Below are positions 17,708 to 27,395 of a stretch of 64,000 nucleotides of DNA, piece after piece. The notes under the pieces were generated by a model. The model had not been told where the DNA came from. It searched no databases and saw nothing but the letters and a program-made list of their open reading frames with translations. The position numbers and the translations under genes are program-made. The number at the start of each line of letters is the position of its first letter. Positions within the stretch are counted from its first letter, which is position 1. Origin of the DNA: Pontibacillus salipaludis (lineage in GTDB: Bacteria > Bacillota > Bacilli > Bacillales > BH030062); the NCBI RefSeq assembly GCF_014642405.1, contig NZ_BMIN01000003.1:1-64000 (forward strand). Direction: 5' to 3'.

Positions 17708-19423
17708 ATGAGTGAATTGCAGAAAGTAGATTCACGTCCATGGTTAAAACATTATCCGAGCGAGATTCCAAAGTCTATTCAGTACGATGAAAAGCCAATC
17801 CATCAATTCTTAGAGGAAAGCGCTCGAGAATACCCAAAAAAGAAAGCGCTTCACTTTTTAGGAAAGGAAATGTCGTATGAGTCTTTATACTCAGAGGTAA
17901 AGCAATTTGCAAGCTACCTGCAATATTTAGGGTTGAATAAAGGGGACCGAGTTTCTATTATGTTACCGAACTGTCCTCAGTCTGTAGTCGCTTACTATGG
18001 GATTTTGTTAGCTGGTGGAGTGGTGGTCCAAACGAATCCACTTTATGTTGAACGTGAACTCGAGTATCAAATGAAAGACTCCGGTGCAAAGATGATTGTA
18101 TGTTTAGATGTTCTCTATCCTCGAGTATCAACTATTAAGGGGAAAACTGATCTTGAGCATGTAATCGTAACTGGGATTAAAGATTACTTACCATTTCCTA
18201 AAAATATTGTGTATCCATTTATTCAAAAAAAGCAATATGGGCTAATTGTCCAACCAGAACATGGGGGCGATACACACGTATGGGAAGATTTAATGTTAGA
18301 TGCATCTGGAATTGTAAATGACGTAGCTGTTGACCCTAAAGAAGATGTGGCGATTCTTCAATACACAGGTGGAACAACAGGTTTTCCAAAAGGAGTTATG
18401 CTCACTCACTTTAACTTGGTATCCAATACCCAAATGTCGGATGCTTGGTTATATAAAGCTAAAAAAGGTGAAGAAGTGATCCTCGGTATTCTTCCTTTCT
18501 TCCATGTTTATGGTATGACCTCGGTCATGAACTTATCTATTATGTTAGGAAATAAGATGATCCTGCTTCCAAAATTTGAAGTAGAGGATGTGTTAAAGAC
18601 CATTCAAAAGCAGCGTCCAACGCTATTTCCTGGTGCGCCAACGATTTATATTGCACTTTTAAATCATCCATCCCTACAGAAATATGATTTATCTTCTATT
18701 GAAGCTTGTATTAGTGGTTCTGCACCACTTCCGGCAGAAGTACAAGAACAATTTGAGCGAGTCACTGGCGGAAAGTTAGTAGAAGGGTATGGCCTATCTG
18801 AATCTTCACCAGTTACGCATTCGAATTTTGTTTGGGAGAAACGAGTAAGTGGTAGTGTTGGTGTACCATGGCCTGACACAGATGCAAAAATATTTAAACC
18901 TGAAACAATAGAAGAAGCTGAACCTGGTGAAATTGGGGAAATAGCGGTCTTTGGTCCTCAAATTATGAAAGGCTATTGGAATAAGCCTGAAGAAACAGAT
19001 CAAGTGTTACGTGATGGATGGTTACTTACAGGCGACTTAGGATACATGGATGAAGAAGGGTACTTCTATATTGTTGATCGTAAGAAAGATATGATTATTG
19101 CTGGAGGTTACAATATTTATCCACGTGAAATTGAAGAAGTGCTGTATGAGCATGAGGCTATACAAGAAGTTGTAGTAGCAGGAGTGCCTGATCCTTATAG
19201 AGGTGAAACGGTCAAAGCATATGTTGTCCTAAAAGAGAATAGAACCCTTACTGAGGAAGAATTGGACGCATATAGCCGTAAACACATTGCTGCATATAAA
19301 GTGCCTAGAATTTATGAATTCAGAACAGAGTTGCCAAAAACAGCTGTTGGTAAGATTCTAAGACGTTCTCTCGTAGATGAAGAGAAAGAAAAGCTTGCCC
19401 AATCCAACAAAACAACTAGTTGA
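17708..19423 (+). CDS. lcfA: long-chain fatty acid-CoA ligase
   Basis: A 571-residue acyl-CoA synthetase of the ANL superfamily, activating long-chain fatty acids for beta-oxidation. Motifs: the P-loop YTGGTTGFPKGVMLTH (about 221-236), GYGLSESSPV, the adenylate motif GWLLTGDLGYMDEEG, the hinge DRKKDMI, and the C-terminal catalytic lysine in PKTAVGKILRRS. The length fits B. subtilis LcfA (about 560). A GGAGGGGG ribosome site precedes it. I see no FadR box in its upstream region, unlike fadR downstream. Confidence 0.92.
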   Translation: MSELQKVDSRPWLKHYPSEIPKSIQYDEKPIHQFLEESAREYPKKKALHFLGKEMSYESLYSEVKQFASYLQYLGLNKGDRVSIMLPNCPQSVVAYYGILLAGGVVVQTNPLYVERELEYQMKDSGAKMIVCLDVLYPRVSTIKGKTDLEHVIVTGIKDYLPFPKNIVYPFIQKKQYGLIVQPEHGGDTHVWEDLMLDASGIVNDVAVDPKEDVAILQYTGGTTGFPKGVMLTHFNLVSNTQMSDAWLYKAKKGEEVILGILPFFHVYGMTSVMNLSIMLGNKMILLPKFEVEDVLKTIQKQRPTLFPGAPTIYIALLNHPSLQKYDLSSIEACISGSAPLPAEVQEQFERVTGGKLVEGYGLSESSPVTHSNFVWEKRVSGSVGVPWPDTDAKIFKPETIEEAEPGEIGEIAVFGPQIMKGYWNKPEETDQVLRDGWLLTGDLGYMDEEGYFYIVDRKKDMIIAGGYNIYPREIEEVLYEHEAIQEVVVAGVPDPYRGETVKAYVVLKENRTLTEEELDAYSRKHIAAYKVPRIYEFRTELPKTAVGKILRRSLVDEEKEKLAQSNKTTS

Positions 19424-19441
19424 GCCTTTGGCTCTTTTTCT
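19422..19441 (+). terminator. short terminator after lcfA
   Basis: GAGCC, TTT loop, GGCTC, then five T, immediately after the lcfA stop. Confidence 0.7.
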
Positions 19442-19476
19442 TTGGAATGAACAGAGACAAGCCTACTATATTTAGA

Positions 19477-19505
19477 TTGACAGAAGTTAGATCCTTTTGT
19501 AGAAT
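19477..19505 (+). promoter_or_regulatory. sigma-A promoter of the fadR operon
   Basis: TTGACA (19477-19482), a 17-base spacer and TAGAAT (19500-19505). Confidence 0.75.
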
Positions 19506-19511
19506 GAAAGA

Positions 19512-19529
19512 TGAATGAATAGTCATTCA
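19512..19529 (+). promoter_or_regulatory. FadR operator
   Basis: TGAATGAATAGTCATTCA matches the B. subtilis FadR box (TGAATGANTANTCATTCA) at every defined position. It begins seven bases after the -10 box, over the start region, so FadR binding would block transcription of its own operon until long-chain acyl-CoA releases it. Confidence 0.92.
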
Positions 19530-19557
19530 TTTTATAACGTATAGTTAGGGGATCCAC

Positions 19558-20154
19558 ATGAATAAAAATCGACCAAAGTATAAACAGATTATCGACGCAG
19601 CAGTAGAGGTCATCGCCGAAAATGGCTATCATTCCTCGCAAGTATCTAAAATTGCCAAAAAAGCTGGTGTAGCTGATGGTACGATTTATCTTTACTTTAA
19701 GAATAAAGAAGACATCCTCGTGTCGTTGTTCCAAGAAAAAATGGGGCAATTTATCGAAAAAATAGAGGAAGATATAAAAACAAAGTCGAATGCTAAAGAG
19801 AAGCTTCTTGCAATGATTAACACTCATTACGGATTATTGTCACAAGATCATCATTTAGCAATCGTTACACAGTTAGAATTAAGACAATCAAATAAAGATT
19901 TACGTTTAAAGATCAATGATGTATTAAAACGTTATTTATTAGTTATTGATCACATCGTAGAAGAAGGAAAAACAGAAGGTCTTTTTCATGATTCGCTTGA
20001 TTTACGACTCGTTCGCCAAATGGTATTTGGTACATTAGACGAAACGGTAACAAACTGGGTGATGAATGATCAGAAGTACAGCCTTACTGAACAAGCTGAG
20101 GAAGTTCATGAACTTTTAATACATGGACTTACTATACATGCTAAACAAGACTAG
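19558..20154 (+). CDS. fadR: TetR-family fatty acid degradation repressor FadR
   Basis: A 198-residue TetR-family regulator equivalent to B. subtilis FadR (YsiA). The N-terminal helix-turn-helix (ENGYHSSQVSKIAKKAGVADGTIYLYF, about 20-47) is followed by an all-helical ligand-binding domain expected to bind long-chain acyl-CoA. The exact FadR box in its own promoter and the downstream fadB-etfB-etfA genes support autoregulation and control of beta-oxidation. An AGGGGATC site precedes the ATG. Confidence 0.93.
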   Translation: MNKNRPKYKQIIDAAVEVIAENGYHSSQVSKIAKKAGVADGTIYLYFKNKEDILVSLFQEKMGQFIEKIEEDIKTKSNAKEKLLAMINTHYGLLSQDHHLAIVTQLELRQSNKDLRLKINDVLKRYLLVIDHIVEEGKTEGLFHDSLDLRLVRQMVFGTLDETVTNWVMNDQKYSLTEQAEEVHELLIHGLTIHAKQD

Positions 20155-20169
20155 GGGAGGGAGCGTCAT

Positions 20170-20943
20170 ATGGATTACTTGCAGTTAGAAGCAAAAGAAG
20201 GCGTGGCGGTCATTACGATTCAAAGTCCACCTGCCAATGCATTAGCTAGCTATATTTTGAAAGATCTTGCCTCAGCTTTTGATGAGATAGAGGCAGATCG
20301 TTCTTTAAAGGCTGTGGTTTTAAAAGGAGAGGGAAAGTTCTTCTCAGCAGGGGCAGATATTAAAGAATTTACGTCCTTTCAGAGTCAAGAAGATCTAAGT
20401 AATTTAGGCCGTGAAGGGCAATTGCTCTTCCAGCGTATAGAGAATTTTAGGGCTCCTGTTATTGCAGCCATCCACGGAGCAGCATTAGGCGGCGGTCTAG
20501 AACTGGCCATGTCTTGCCACATGAGGATTGTGACAGAAGATGCTAAGCTTGGATTGCCTGAACTATCTCTAGGTATTATCCCTGGTTTTGCTGGTACACA
20601 GCGGCTTCCGCGTTATGTCGGCAGTGCAAAAGCTTACGAAATGATCTTAACGGGTGATCCAATCACCGGTAAAGAAGCGTATACAGCTGGGCTTGCTAAT
20701 AAAGCGGTTACATTTGATTCTTTGGAAGAAGAAGCTATGAAACTAGCAAAAAAAGTAGCTTCGAAGAGTGGTCCTTCCATTGAAGCTGTTATGAGACTGA
20801 TCCCTCATACAATTACTTCTACTTATGAACAGGGTCAACAGGAAGAAGCAAAAGAATTCGGGAAAGTCTTTGGAAATGAAGATGCCAAAGAAGGCGTGCA
20901 AGCTTTTATTGAGAAGCGTCAACCAAACTTTAAAGATCAATAG
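20170..20943 (+). CDS. fadB: enoyl-CoA hydratase
   Basis: A 257-residue crotonase-fold enzyme equivalent to B. subtilis FadB (YsiB), hydrating trans-2-enoyl-CoA in beta-oxidation. The oxyanion-hole segments are visible: FFSAGADIKEF and AIHGAALGGGLELAMSCH, and the catalytic glutamates lie in LPELSLGIIPGFAGTQRL. It sits between fadR and etfB with tight spacing, so it is in the FadR operon. Substrate chain length is not readable from sequence. Confidence 0.92.
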   Translation: MDYLQLEAKEGVAVITIQSPPANALASYILKDLASAFDEIEADRSLKAVVLKGEGKFFSAGADIKEFTSFQSQEDLSNLGREGQLLFQRIENFRAPVIAAIHGAALGGGLELAMSCHMRIVTEDAKLGLPELSLGIIPGFAGTQRLPRYVGSAKAYEMILTGDPITGKEAYTAGLANKAVTFDSLEEEAMKLAKKVASKSGPSIEAVMRLIPHTITSTYEQGQQEEAKEFGKVFGNEDAKEGVQAFIEKRQPNFKDQ

Positions 20944-20957
20944 TCTTAGGAGGTTAT

Positions 20958-21734
20958 ATGATGAACATTTATGTATTAATGAAGCGTACATTTGATACTG
21001 AAGAGAAGATTCAGATTGACGGAGGACGTATTGAGGAAGAAGGAGCAGAATTCATCATCAATCCTTATGATGAATACGCGATTGAAGAAGCGATTCAATT
21101 AAGAGATGAACATGGCGGTGAAGTGACTGTCGTAACAATAGGTGAAGAAGAGTCTGAGAAACAACTTCGTACAGCGTTAGCAATGGGAGCAGATAAAGCT
21201 GTGCTGATTAACACAGAAGACGACCTTGAAGAAGGTGATCAATATACGACGGTTAAGATTTTAGAAGCTTTCTTTGAAGATAAAGAAGCGGATTTGATTC
21301 TAGCAGGTAATGTTGCGATTGATGAGGCAAGTGGGCAAGTAGGACCACGCCTAGCTGAACGTTTGAACTTTTCTTGTGCGACAACGATTACAAGCATCTC
21401 AGTAGACGGAGATAAGGCTCAAATTGAGCGAGATGTGGAAGGGGATGTTGAGAAGTTGGAAACGTCTCTACCGTTACTTGTTACATGTCAGCAAGGTTTG
21501 AACGAACCTAGGTATCCATCTCTTCCAGGGATTATGAAGGCGAAAAAGAAGCCTTTAGAAGAGCTTGAATTAGATGATTTAGACCTTGAAGAGGATGACG
21601 TAGAAGCGAAAACCAAAACAATTGAAATCTATCTTCCTCCTGAAAAGGAAGCAGGAAAGGTATTAGAGGGAGAAGTGGACGACCAAGTGAAAGAGCTTGT
21701 TTCTTTACTACAAAACGAAGCGAAAGTACTTTAA
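20958..21734 (+). CDS. etfB: electron transfer flavoprotein beta subunit
   Basis: The 258-residue EtfB subunit, which binds AMP and with EtfA accepts electrons from acyl-CoA dehydrogenases. The N-terminal MNIYVLMKRTFDTEEKI and the ETF-beta signature-like region (VAIDEASGQVGPRLAE...) fit. The gene begins ATGATG; the second ATG (20961) has better spacing from AGGAGG. It is part of the fadR-fadB-etfB-etfA operon. Confidence 0.94.
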   Translation: MMNIYVLMKRTFDTEEKIQIDGGRIEEEGAEFIINPYDEYAIEEAIQLRDEHGGEVTVVTIGEEESEKQLRTALAMGADKAVLINTEDDLEEGDQYTTVKILEAFFEDKEADLILAGNVAIDEASGQVGPRLAERLNFSCATTITSISVDGDKAQIERDVEGDVEKLETSLPLLVTCQQGLNEPRYPSLPGIMKAKKKPLEELELDDLDLEEDDVEAKTKTIEIYLPPEKEAGKVLEGEVDDQVKELVSLLQNEAKVL

Positions 21735-21761
21735 ATCATTGTCAACGAAAGGGGAATCTGT

Positions 21762-22742
21762 ATGAGTCGCAAAGTATTAGTGATCGGAGAAGTTCGTGAA
21801 GGGGCATTACGTAACGTTTCATTCGAAGCTATTGCAGCTGCAAAAACAATGAGTGATGGCGGGGAAATTGTTGGTGTATTATGTGGTTCAGACGATTTAA
21901 CAAATATGGGTAAAGAGTTGATTTATTACGGAGCAGATCGTGTGGTTACGGTTCAAAGCGATCAATTAGCATCTTATACATCTGAAGGTTATAGCCAGGC
22001 GCTTATGGCTGTAATTGATGATGAGAGCCCTGAAGGTATTGTGATGGGACACACTGCTATAGGTAAAGATGTTACCCCAAAACTTGCAAGTAAAATTGAA
22101 ACCGGTCTCATTTCTGATGCCGTAAACATCGAAGAGACGGGTGACAATATCGTCTTTACTCGTCCAATTTACTCTGGTAAGGCTTTCGAGAAGAAAATCA
22201 TTACAGACGGTTTGATTTTTGCTACGATTCGACCTAACAATATTAAGGCACTTGATCGTGACGAAGGACGTTCTGGTGAGGTAACAGCTAGAGAAGTCGA
22301 TATTAAAGATTTACGGACTGTCATTAAAGATGTTATTCGAAAGAGTACTGAAGGAGTCGACCTATCAGAAGCCAATGTCATCATTGCTGGGGGGCGCGGT
22401 GTTAAAAGTGAAGATGGGTTTAAACCATTAGAAGAACTAGCTGAAGTATTAGGCGGTGCTGTCGGTGCTTCTCGTGGAGCATGTGACGCTGAATACTGTG
22501 ACTACTCACTTCAAATTGGTCAAACCGGTAAAGTGGTAACACCAGACCTTTATATTGCGTGCGGTATATCAGGAGCTATTCAACACTTAGCGGGAATGTC
22601 GAATTCCAAAGTTATCGTAGCGATTAATAAAGATCCAGAAGCAAATATATTTAATGTAGCGGATTATGGAATAGTCGGAGACCTTTTTGATGTTGTACCT
22701 AAATTGACAGAAGAGATCAAACAAATTAAAGTAAATGCATAA
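21762..22742 (+). CDS. etfA: electron transfer flavoprotein alpha subunit
   Basis: The 326-residue EtfA subunit. The C-terminal FAD-binding region is well conserved: AGGRGVKSEDGF, GAVGASRGACDA, QIGQTGKVVTPDLYIACGIS and the ETF-alpha signature around IACGISGAIQHLAGM, then INKDPEANIFNVADYGIVGD. It forms the heterodimer with EtfB and feeds electrons toward the quinone pool. It is the last gene of the operon before a terminator. Confidence 0.95.
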   Translation: MSRKVLVIGEVREGALRNVSFEAIAAAKTMSDGGEIVGVLCGSDDLTNMGKELIYYGADRVVTVQSDQLASYTSEGYSQALMAVIDDESPEGIVMGHTAIGKDVTPKLASKIETGLISDAVNIEETGDNIVFTRPIYSGKAFEKKIITDGLIFATIRPNNIKALDRDEGRSGEVTAREVDIKDLRTVIKDVIRKSTEGVDLSEANVIIAGGRGVKSEDGFKPLEELAEVLGGAVGASRGACDAEYCDYSLQIGQTGKVVTPDLYIACGISGAIQHLAGMSNSKVIVAINKDPEANIFNVADYGIVGDLFDVVPKLTEEIKQIKVNA

Positions 22743-22751
22743 ACATTCTCT

Positions 22752-22784
22752 GAGGTGCTCTTTGCAGCACCTCTTCCCTTTTTG
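22752..22784 (+). terminator. terminator of the fadR operon
   Basis: GAGGTGCT and AGCACCTC stem followed by TTCCCTTTTT. Confidence 0.85.
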
Positions 22785-22912
22785 GTCTTCTCGTTACGAA
22801 TAAATGGAAGACTGAGGGGGAGGCTATTTATAAACAGATTATTAGCCAGGGAATTGTTGAAGTGATATACTTTAACCATATTCGATTTAGATGCAATTGA
22901 GGAGGAATACAC

Positions 22913-23227
22913 ATGGCTATTACACATGCAACTGATCAAAACTTCGCACAAGAAACAGGTGAAGGTTTAGTTTTAGCAGATTTCTGGGCACCTTGGTGCG
23001 GACCTTGTAAAATGATCGCTCCAGTTCTTGAAGAAATGGATGCTGAAATGAACGATCAAGTAAAAATTGTTAAATTAGACGTTGACGAAAACCAAGAAAC
23101 TGCTGGGAAATTCGGTGTTATGAGTATCCCAACACTACTTCTTTTCAAAGACGGTAAAGTAGTTGATCAAGTAGTTGGTTTCCAACCAAAAGAACAACTA
23201 GTAGAACTAGTTAACAAACACGCATAG
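22913..23227 (+). CDS. trxA: thioredoxin
   Basis: A 104-residue thioredoxin, the general cytoplasmic disulfide reductase. The active site WCGPCK has cysteines 29 and 32, and the cis-proline lies in MSIPTLLLF. A GAGGAGG ribosome site precedes the ATG. Located between etfA and uvrC as in B. subtilis, with its own terminator. Confidence 0.97.
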   Translation: MAITHATDQNFAQETGEGLVLADFWAPWCGPCKMIAPVLEEMDAEMNDQVKIVKLDVDENQETAGKFGVMSIPTLLLFKDGKVVDQVVGFQPKEQLVELVNKHA

Positions 23228-23236
23228 GTACTGAAG

Positions 23237-23266
23237 AAAACAGCCTGAGTCATCAGGCTGTTTTTT
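23237..23266 (+). terminator. terminator of trxA
   Basis: AACAGCCTGA and TCAGGCTGTT stem followed by six T. Confidence 0.92.
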
Positions 23267-23390
23267 CAATAATAAGCAATTTTTTTGTAGTATTCCGCAT
23301 CTAAGAAACACATTAGGTGTGTTACGTAGAAGGTGGAAGTGGGAAAAGGAGCTATAAATATCGTTTTGTAGTTTGGGAGAGTGATGAAAC

Positions 23391-25199
23391 GTGTCTGATA
23401 ACATCAAAGAAAAACTCGCTGTCCTTCCAGATCAGCCAGGATGTTATTTAATGAAAGATAAACATGGAACAATTATCTATGTTGGTAAATCAAAAGTATT
23501 AAAAAACCGTGTCCGCTCCTATTTTACAGGAGCAAATGACGCAAAAACACAACGGCTCGTGCAAGAAATTGTGGATTTTGAATACATTGTAACCTCCTCT
23601 GAAATAGAAGCGCTTATATTAGAAATGAATTTAATAAAGAAATATGACCCTAAATATAACGTCTTATTAAAAGATGATAAAACATATCCCTACTTAAAGA
23701 TTACTGCAGAAAGACACCCCCGTCTGATCGTGACAAGAAAAGTGAAAAAGGATAAAGGCAAATATTTTGGACCTTATCCAAACGTAATCGCGGCCCGAGA
23801 GACGAAGCGACTTCTTGACCGGCTGTATCCGTTAAGGAAATGCAATACAATGCCTGACCGAGTGTGTCTTTATTATCATATGAATCAATGCCTCGGCCCT
23901 TGTGAGTACACAGTCACAAAGCAAAAAAACCAAGATATTGTAAATGAAATTGCACGCTTTTTAAGCGGAGGCTTCAAAGATATCAAGCAAGATCTACAGT
24001 CGAAGATGTACAAAGCCTCAGAGGATTTAGACTTCGAAAGAGCCCAAGAGTTACGTGATCAAATTCAGCATATCGAATCGGTCATGGAACAACAGAAGAT
24101 GACCTTAAATGATCAAATTGATCGGGATATATTCGGATATTCTTATGATAAGGGATGGATGTGTGTCCAAGTTTTCTTTGTACGACAGGGTAAACTCATA
24201 GAGCGCGACGTGTCGATCTTTCCATTTTTTGATGATGCAGAAGAAACATTCTTAAGCTTTATAGGTCGCTTCTACCTTCATCAAAACCATCCAAAACCTA
24301 AACAAGTACTGATTCCTGTAGGAGCAGATCGAGACGTACTCAAAGAATTATTAGAGGTAGATGTAACGATACCGATGAGAGGTAGAAAGAAAGAGCTTGT
24401 AGAATTAGCAATGAAAAATGCTGAAATCGCGTTGCAGGAGAAGTTTTCATTAATAGAGAGAAATGAAGAAAGAACGATTAAAGCTGTAGAAGAACTTGGT
24501 GAGAAGTTGAACATTGAGATCCCTCACCGAATTGAAGCTTTCGATAACTCCAATATTCAGGGTGCTGATCCAGTCTCGGCTATGGTCGTATTTATCGATG
24601 GCAGACCGGAAAAGAAAGAATACCGTAAATATAAAATTCGTGACGTTAAAGGCCCTGATGACTATGATACAATGCGTGAAGTCATTAGGAGGCGTTATAA
24701 GCGAGTAATACGAGACGGATTGCCATTACCTGACTTAATTGTAGTAGATGGTGGTAAAGGGCAAATGTCAGCTGCCACAGATGTTTTAGAAAATGAATTG
24801 GGTCTTGATATTCCTCTTTGTGGACTAGCCAAAGATGATAAACATAGGACCAGTGAATTGCTTTACGGTGACCCGCCCGCTGTTGTAGAAATGGATCGCC
24901 AGTCTCAGGAGTTCTACTTAATTCAGCGTGTACAAGATGAAGTTCACCGATTCGCTATTTCATTCCACCGTCAATTACGTGGGAAAGGTGCAATCCAGTC
25001 CGAGCTTGATAAAATCCCAGGTGTAGGAGAAAAAAGGCGTAAGCTTCTGTTACGTCATTTTCAATCCGTTAAGCACATCAGAGAATCAAAAGTTGAAGAT
25101 TTAACTAAACTTGGTGTACCAACCCCCCTTGCTCAAACTATCCTTGATTATCTTAATCAACCAGCAGAAGAGGAACCTGAGGAAGAAACTCTTGAATAG
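23391..25199 (+). CDS. uvrC: excinuclease ABC subunit C
   Basis: The 602-residue UvrC, which makes both incisions in nucleotide excision repair. It has the N-terminal GIY-YIG nuclease ([18 protein letters not shown]), a UVR domain that contacts UvrB (about 200-232, [15 protein letters not shown]), the RNase H-like C-terminal nuclease ([12 protein letters not shown] ... VVDGGKGQ) and tandem helix-hairpin-helix motifs ([16 protein letters not shown]). The start is GTG with GGGAGAG upstream. A strong terminator follows, after which gene order departs from B. subtilis. Confidence 0.96.
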   Translation: MSDNIKEKLAVLPDQPGCYLMKDKHGTIIYVGKSKVLKNRVRSYFTGANDAKTQRLVQEIVDFEYIVTSSEIEALILEMNLIKKYDPKYNVLLKDDKTYPYLKITAERHPRLIVTRKVKKDKGKYFGPYPNVIAARETKRLLDRLYPLRKCNTMPDRVCLYYHMNQCLGPCEYTVTKQKNQDIVNEIARFLSGGFKDIKQDLQSKMYKASEDLDFERAQELRDQIQHIESVMEQQKMTLNDQIDRDIFGYSYDKGWMCVQVFFVRQGKLIERDVSIFPFFDDAEETFLSFIGRFYLHQNHPKPKQVLIPVGADRDVLKELLEVDVTIPMRGRKKELVELAMKNAEIALQEKFSLIERNEERTIKAVEELGEKLNIEIPHRIEAFDNSNIQGADPVSAMVVFIDGRPEKKEYRKYKIRDVKGPDDYDTMREVIRRRYKRVIRDGLPLPDLIVVDGGKGQMSAATDVLENELGLDIPLCGLAKDDKHRTSELLYGDPPAVVEMDRQSQEFYLIQRVQDEVHRFAISFHRQLRGKGAIQSELDKIPGVGEKRRKLLLRHFQSVKHIRESKVEDLTKLGVPTPLAQTILDYLNQPAEEEPEEETLE

Positions 25200-25209
25200 T
25201 ATGTGATGT

Positions 25210-25246
25210 AACGCCTTCTCCTGTATTAGGAGAAGGCGTTATTTCT
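25210..25246 (+). terminator. terminator of uvrC
   Basis: AACGCCTTCTCC and GGAGAAGGCGTT form a perfect 12-bp stem, followed by ATTTCTT. Confidence 0.9.
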
Positions 25247-25295
25247 TCCTATAACCCCCCTTATATGGAAGGCTCGAAGTTGAGATATTTTCAGA

Positions 25296-25832
25296 AGGAA
25301 GGGACCGTTATGTTTGATGAGCGGTTGGGCTTGCTCGGGGACAACTCGCTTTCCTGCGGGGAGCTGGGAAGCCTCCTCAATCGCTACGCTCTCTGCGGGG
25401 TCTTCCCTAGGCTCCTTTTCCCGCGGGAGTCTCGCCGTCCCCGAGCAAGCCCTGGCTTTAATAGAGGTGAACGGCCTCGCGTTCGCATTAGGAGATCTGA
25501 TGTCACCATATATGGCATGTTTTCGTTTATCCTTATATGGCAAAGGTTGGCCTGGAAACTGCGAGACTCCCGTGGGCAGAAGAGCCAGGCTAGTTCCAGC
25601 GTGGAGGACCTAGCGTGATAAGTCATCTTTTTTACAAAGGCTAAACGCCTTTTCCAAAAAGCTGTCTTATCCGTACGGTCCTAGGCACCACGCTTGCACT
25701 TTTCAATCTAGGTGAGACCCCGGAGACCGGCTTTGCCGGTTGAGGAGGCTCACCAGCTCCCCACAGGAAAGCGAGTGGTTTCCACGCCAACCTTACGCTC
25801 ATATAAAGCAAACGGAAATACTCACTCAACTG
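25296..25832. repeat. composite palindromic repeat, copy B
   Basis: Two modules pointing away from each other. Module 1 (25327-25452) has perfect 16-bp arms GGGCTTGCTCGGGGAC (25327-25342) and complement (25437-25452), with an inner GGGAAG/CTTCCC stem. Module 2 (25543-25794) has arms AAGGTTGGCCTGGAAAC and GTTTCCACGCCAACCTT and an inner GGTGAG/CTCACC stem; it is interrupted by a 118-bp insert (25594-25711). The region is GC-rich compared with the flanking genes and holds only spurious ORFs. Confidence 0.9.
25590..25711 (+). mobile_element. 118-bp insert nested in repeat copy B
   Basis: The segment lies between two CTAG tetranucleotides (25590-25593 and 25708-25711), at the CCTAGG position of the module. 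It reads TTCCAGCGTGGAGGACC at the left and GCACCACGCTTGCACTTT near the right, and can fold on itself (GCGTGG/CCACGC, GATAAG/CTTATC, AAAGGC/GCCTTT). An about 88% identical copy of the same length is at 58573-58690. No coding potential, so at most a non-autonomous element. Confidence 0.75.
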
Positions 25833-25932
25833 TTAGTCTTCAACAATCCTGTCCATATCTGGAATAAGGCAACGATGATCGAAAGTGTAAATAAAAGGAT
25901 GTATTATACACTGTAAATGAAAAAAGTTCTCA

Positions 25933-25961
25933 TTGACATTGAGAATCGTTCTCTATATAAT
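25933..25961 (+). promoter_or_regulatory. sigma-A promoter with overlapping Fur box
   Basis: TTGACA (25933-25938), a 17-base spacer and TATAAT (25956-25961). The spacer holds TGAGAATCGTTCTCT (25940-25954), a diverged Fur 7-1-7 site. Confidence 0.8.
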
Positions 25962-25978
25962 ACATAACAGAACATCAC

Positions 25979-25993
25979 TGAAAATCATTTTCA
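25979..25993 (+). promoter_or_regulatory. second Fur box
   Basis: TGAAAATCATTTTCA differs from the Fur 7-1-7 consensus TGATAATNATTATCA at two symmetric positions. It lies between the promoter and the ribosome site of the lipoprotein gene. Confidence 0.82.
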
Positions 25994-26009
25994 TTTGGGA
26001 GGACTACAT

Positions 26010-27242
26010 ATGCCATTTAGCTTTAAGAAGACATTACTATTCACGGGGTTATCGTTTTCACTTGTTCTAGCAGGATGTGCTGGTGATAGTGAAGGGGAAG
26101 AAGAGTCAGAAGGGACAAATTCTGAACAGCAAGAAGAAGTGCAGGATAACGAACAAGAAGAGCAAGAAAAAGAACAAGATCAAAACGAAGAAGCTGAAAC
26201 GGCTTCCATTGAAGATCAAGTTCAAGCTTATAAAGATATTACAAAAGAATTAGATAAGATGAAAGAAGATCAAGAAGTGAACTGGGACATGATTAAAGAT
26301 ACATATACAGCAGAACTTCAACAGGATTTAACTAGTGTGAATGGGGAATTTGATCAAGCGATTACAGCTGCTATATCTGCAGGGAAAGATGGTTCTTTAG
26401 AGAAAAATGCAGCTCGACAAATCATTGATAAAACGACTCAATCATACTTTTATCAAAAGCAAAAGGGTATGCATAGTGAAATTGCTAAAGAGCTAGAAGA
26501 AGGAACAAAAGAGAAAGCTCAACAGCAGTTTGATAAGCTTAAATTCCTAGCCAACGAAGTATTTATCCCTACAGCTGTGAAGCGTGACAGCTATTATGAA
26601 TTAGAAGGGGACTCGAGTCTTGAGCAAAACATTAATGCTGGCTTAACGACTCAACAAGAAGCATTACAAGCAGGGAATGCAGATGACTTTGGTGTGTACA
26701 AACAGATTACGGACAAATCAATTTATCGCAGTTATTTCCTAGCTGCTCAGTCTTATGCTGAAAAGATTGAAAAGGCAGCTAATGAAGGTGCTTCTAATGA
26801 TGAGCTTGCTGCTGAACAAGCAGAAGCATGGGGATTCTATCAAGCAATTAAAGGTTCACTTTCTTCAGGTGACGAAGAAGCGGCTAAGCAGATTAATACT
26901 TTATTCAGCCTTGATCAAACAGAACCAAATACGATTAAAGCAGATGAAGTAAATGACTTATTTGTTCAAGCTTTTGTAGGGAAAATAAAAGGCTATCATA
27001 CTGAATCAGTTGAAGAAGTGAAAAACGGAAACATTACTAAAGCCCGAACAGAAGCTCTTGAAGCGAACATGTTCACGAAGGCAATTGAAATGTCAATGAC
27101 AGAATCGCTTGGGGAAGAGCAAACGAAGGAAACACTTCAAAAAGCAGAATCTTGGTTAGAGGCAGTAAGTAACGAGAATGCTGAAGAAGCAGAGCAACTT
27201 GGTCAAGAAATTGTTTCAACGTTAGACCAACTTGTAAAGTAA
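26010..27242 (+). CDS. Fur-regulated lipoprotein, function unknown
   Basis: A 410-residue secreted lipoprotein. The start at ATG 26010 follows GGGAGGA and gives a signal peptide ending in the lipobox LVLAGC (Cys about 26). A very acidic linker of Glu, Gln and Asp (about 28-68) follows, then a helical domain to the end. Two Fur boxes and a strong promoter upstream imply induction by iron starvation. It may act with the FTR1 system downstream, like EfeO with EfeU, but I see no clear M75 metal motif. Family not recognised; the iron link is inferred from regulation. Confidence 0.8.
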   Translation: MPFSFKKTLLFTGLSFSLVLAGCAGDSEGEEESEGTNSEQQEEVQDNEQEEQEKEQDQNEEAETASIEDQVQAYKDITKELDKMKEDQEVNWDMIKDTYTAELQQDLTSVNGEFDQAITAAISAGKDGSLEKNAARQIIDKTTQSYFYQKQKGMHSEIAKELEEGTKEKAQQQFDKLKFLANEVFIPTAVKRDSYYELEGDSSLEQNINAGLTTQQEALQAGNADDFGVYKQITDKSIYRSYFLAAQSYAEKIEKAANEGASNDELAAEQAEAWGFYQAIKGSLSSGDEEAAKQINTLFSLDQTEPNTIKADEVNDLFVQAFVGKIKGYHTESVEEVKNGNITKARTEALEANMFTKAIEMSMTESLGEEQTKETLQKAESWLEAVSNENAEEAEQLGQEIVSTLDQLVK

Positions 27243-27271
27243 TCTTCTCGAGAAAAGAGTAAACGGTAAAG

Positions 27272-27311
27272 AAGATCCTGTAACTTTGACCTAAGTTACA
27301 GGATCTTTTTA
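27272..27311 (+). terminator. terminator of the Fur-regulated lipoprotein gene
   Basis: AGATCCTGTAACT and AGTTACAGGATCT form a perfect 13-bp stem followed by five T. Confidence 0.93.
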
Positions 27312-27395
27312 ATGGGTTCCTTAACTATACATATGCTATTCGAAACACGATTTAATTGTGATAAAATGAACAAGATGTCTTGATGAGGTGAGAAT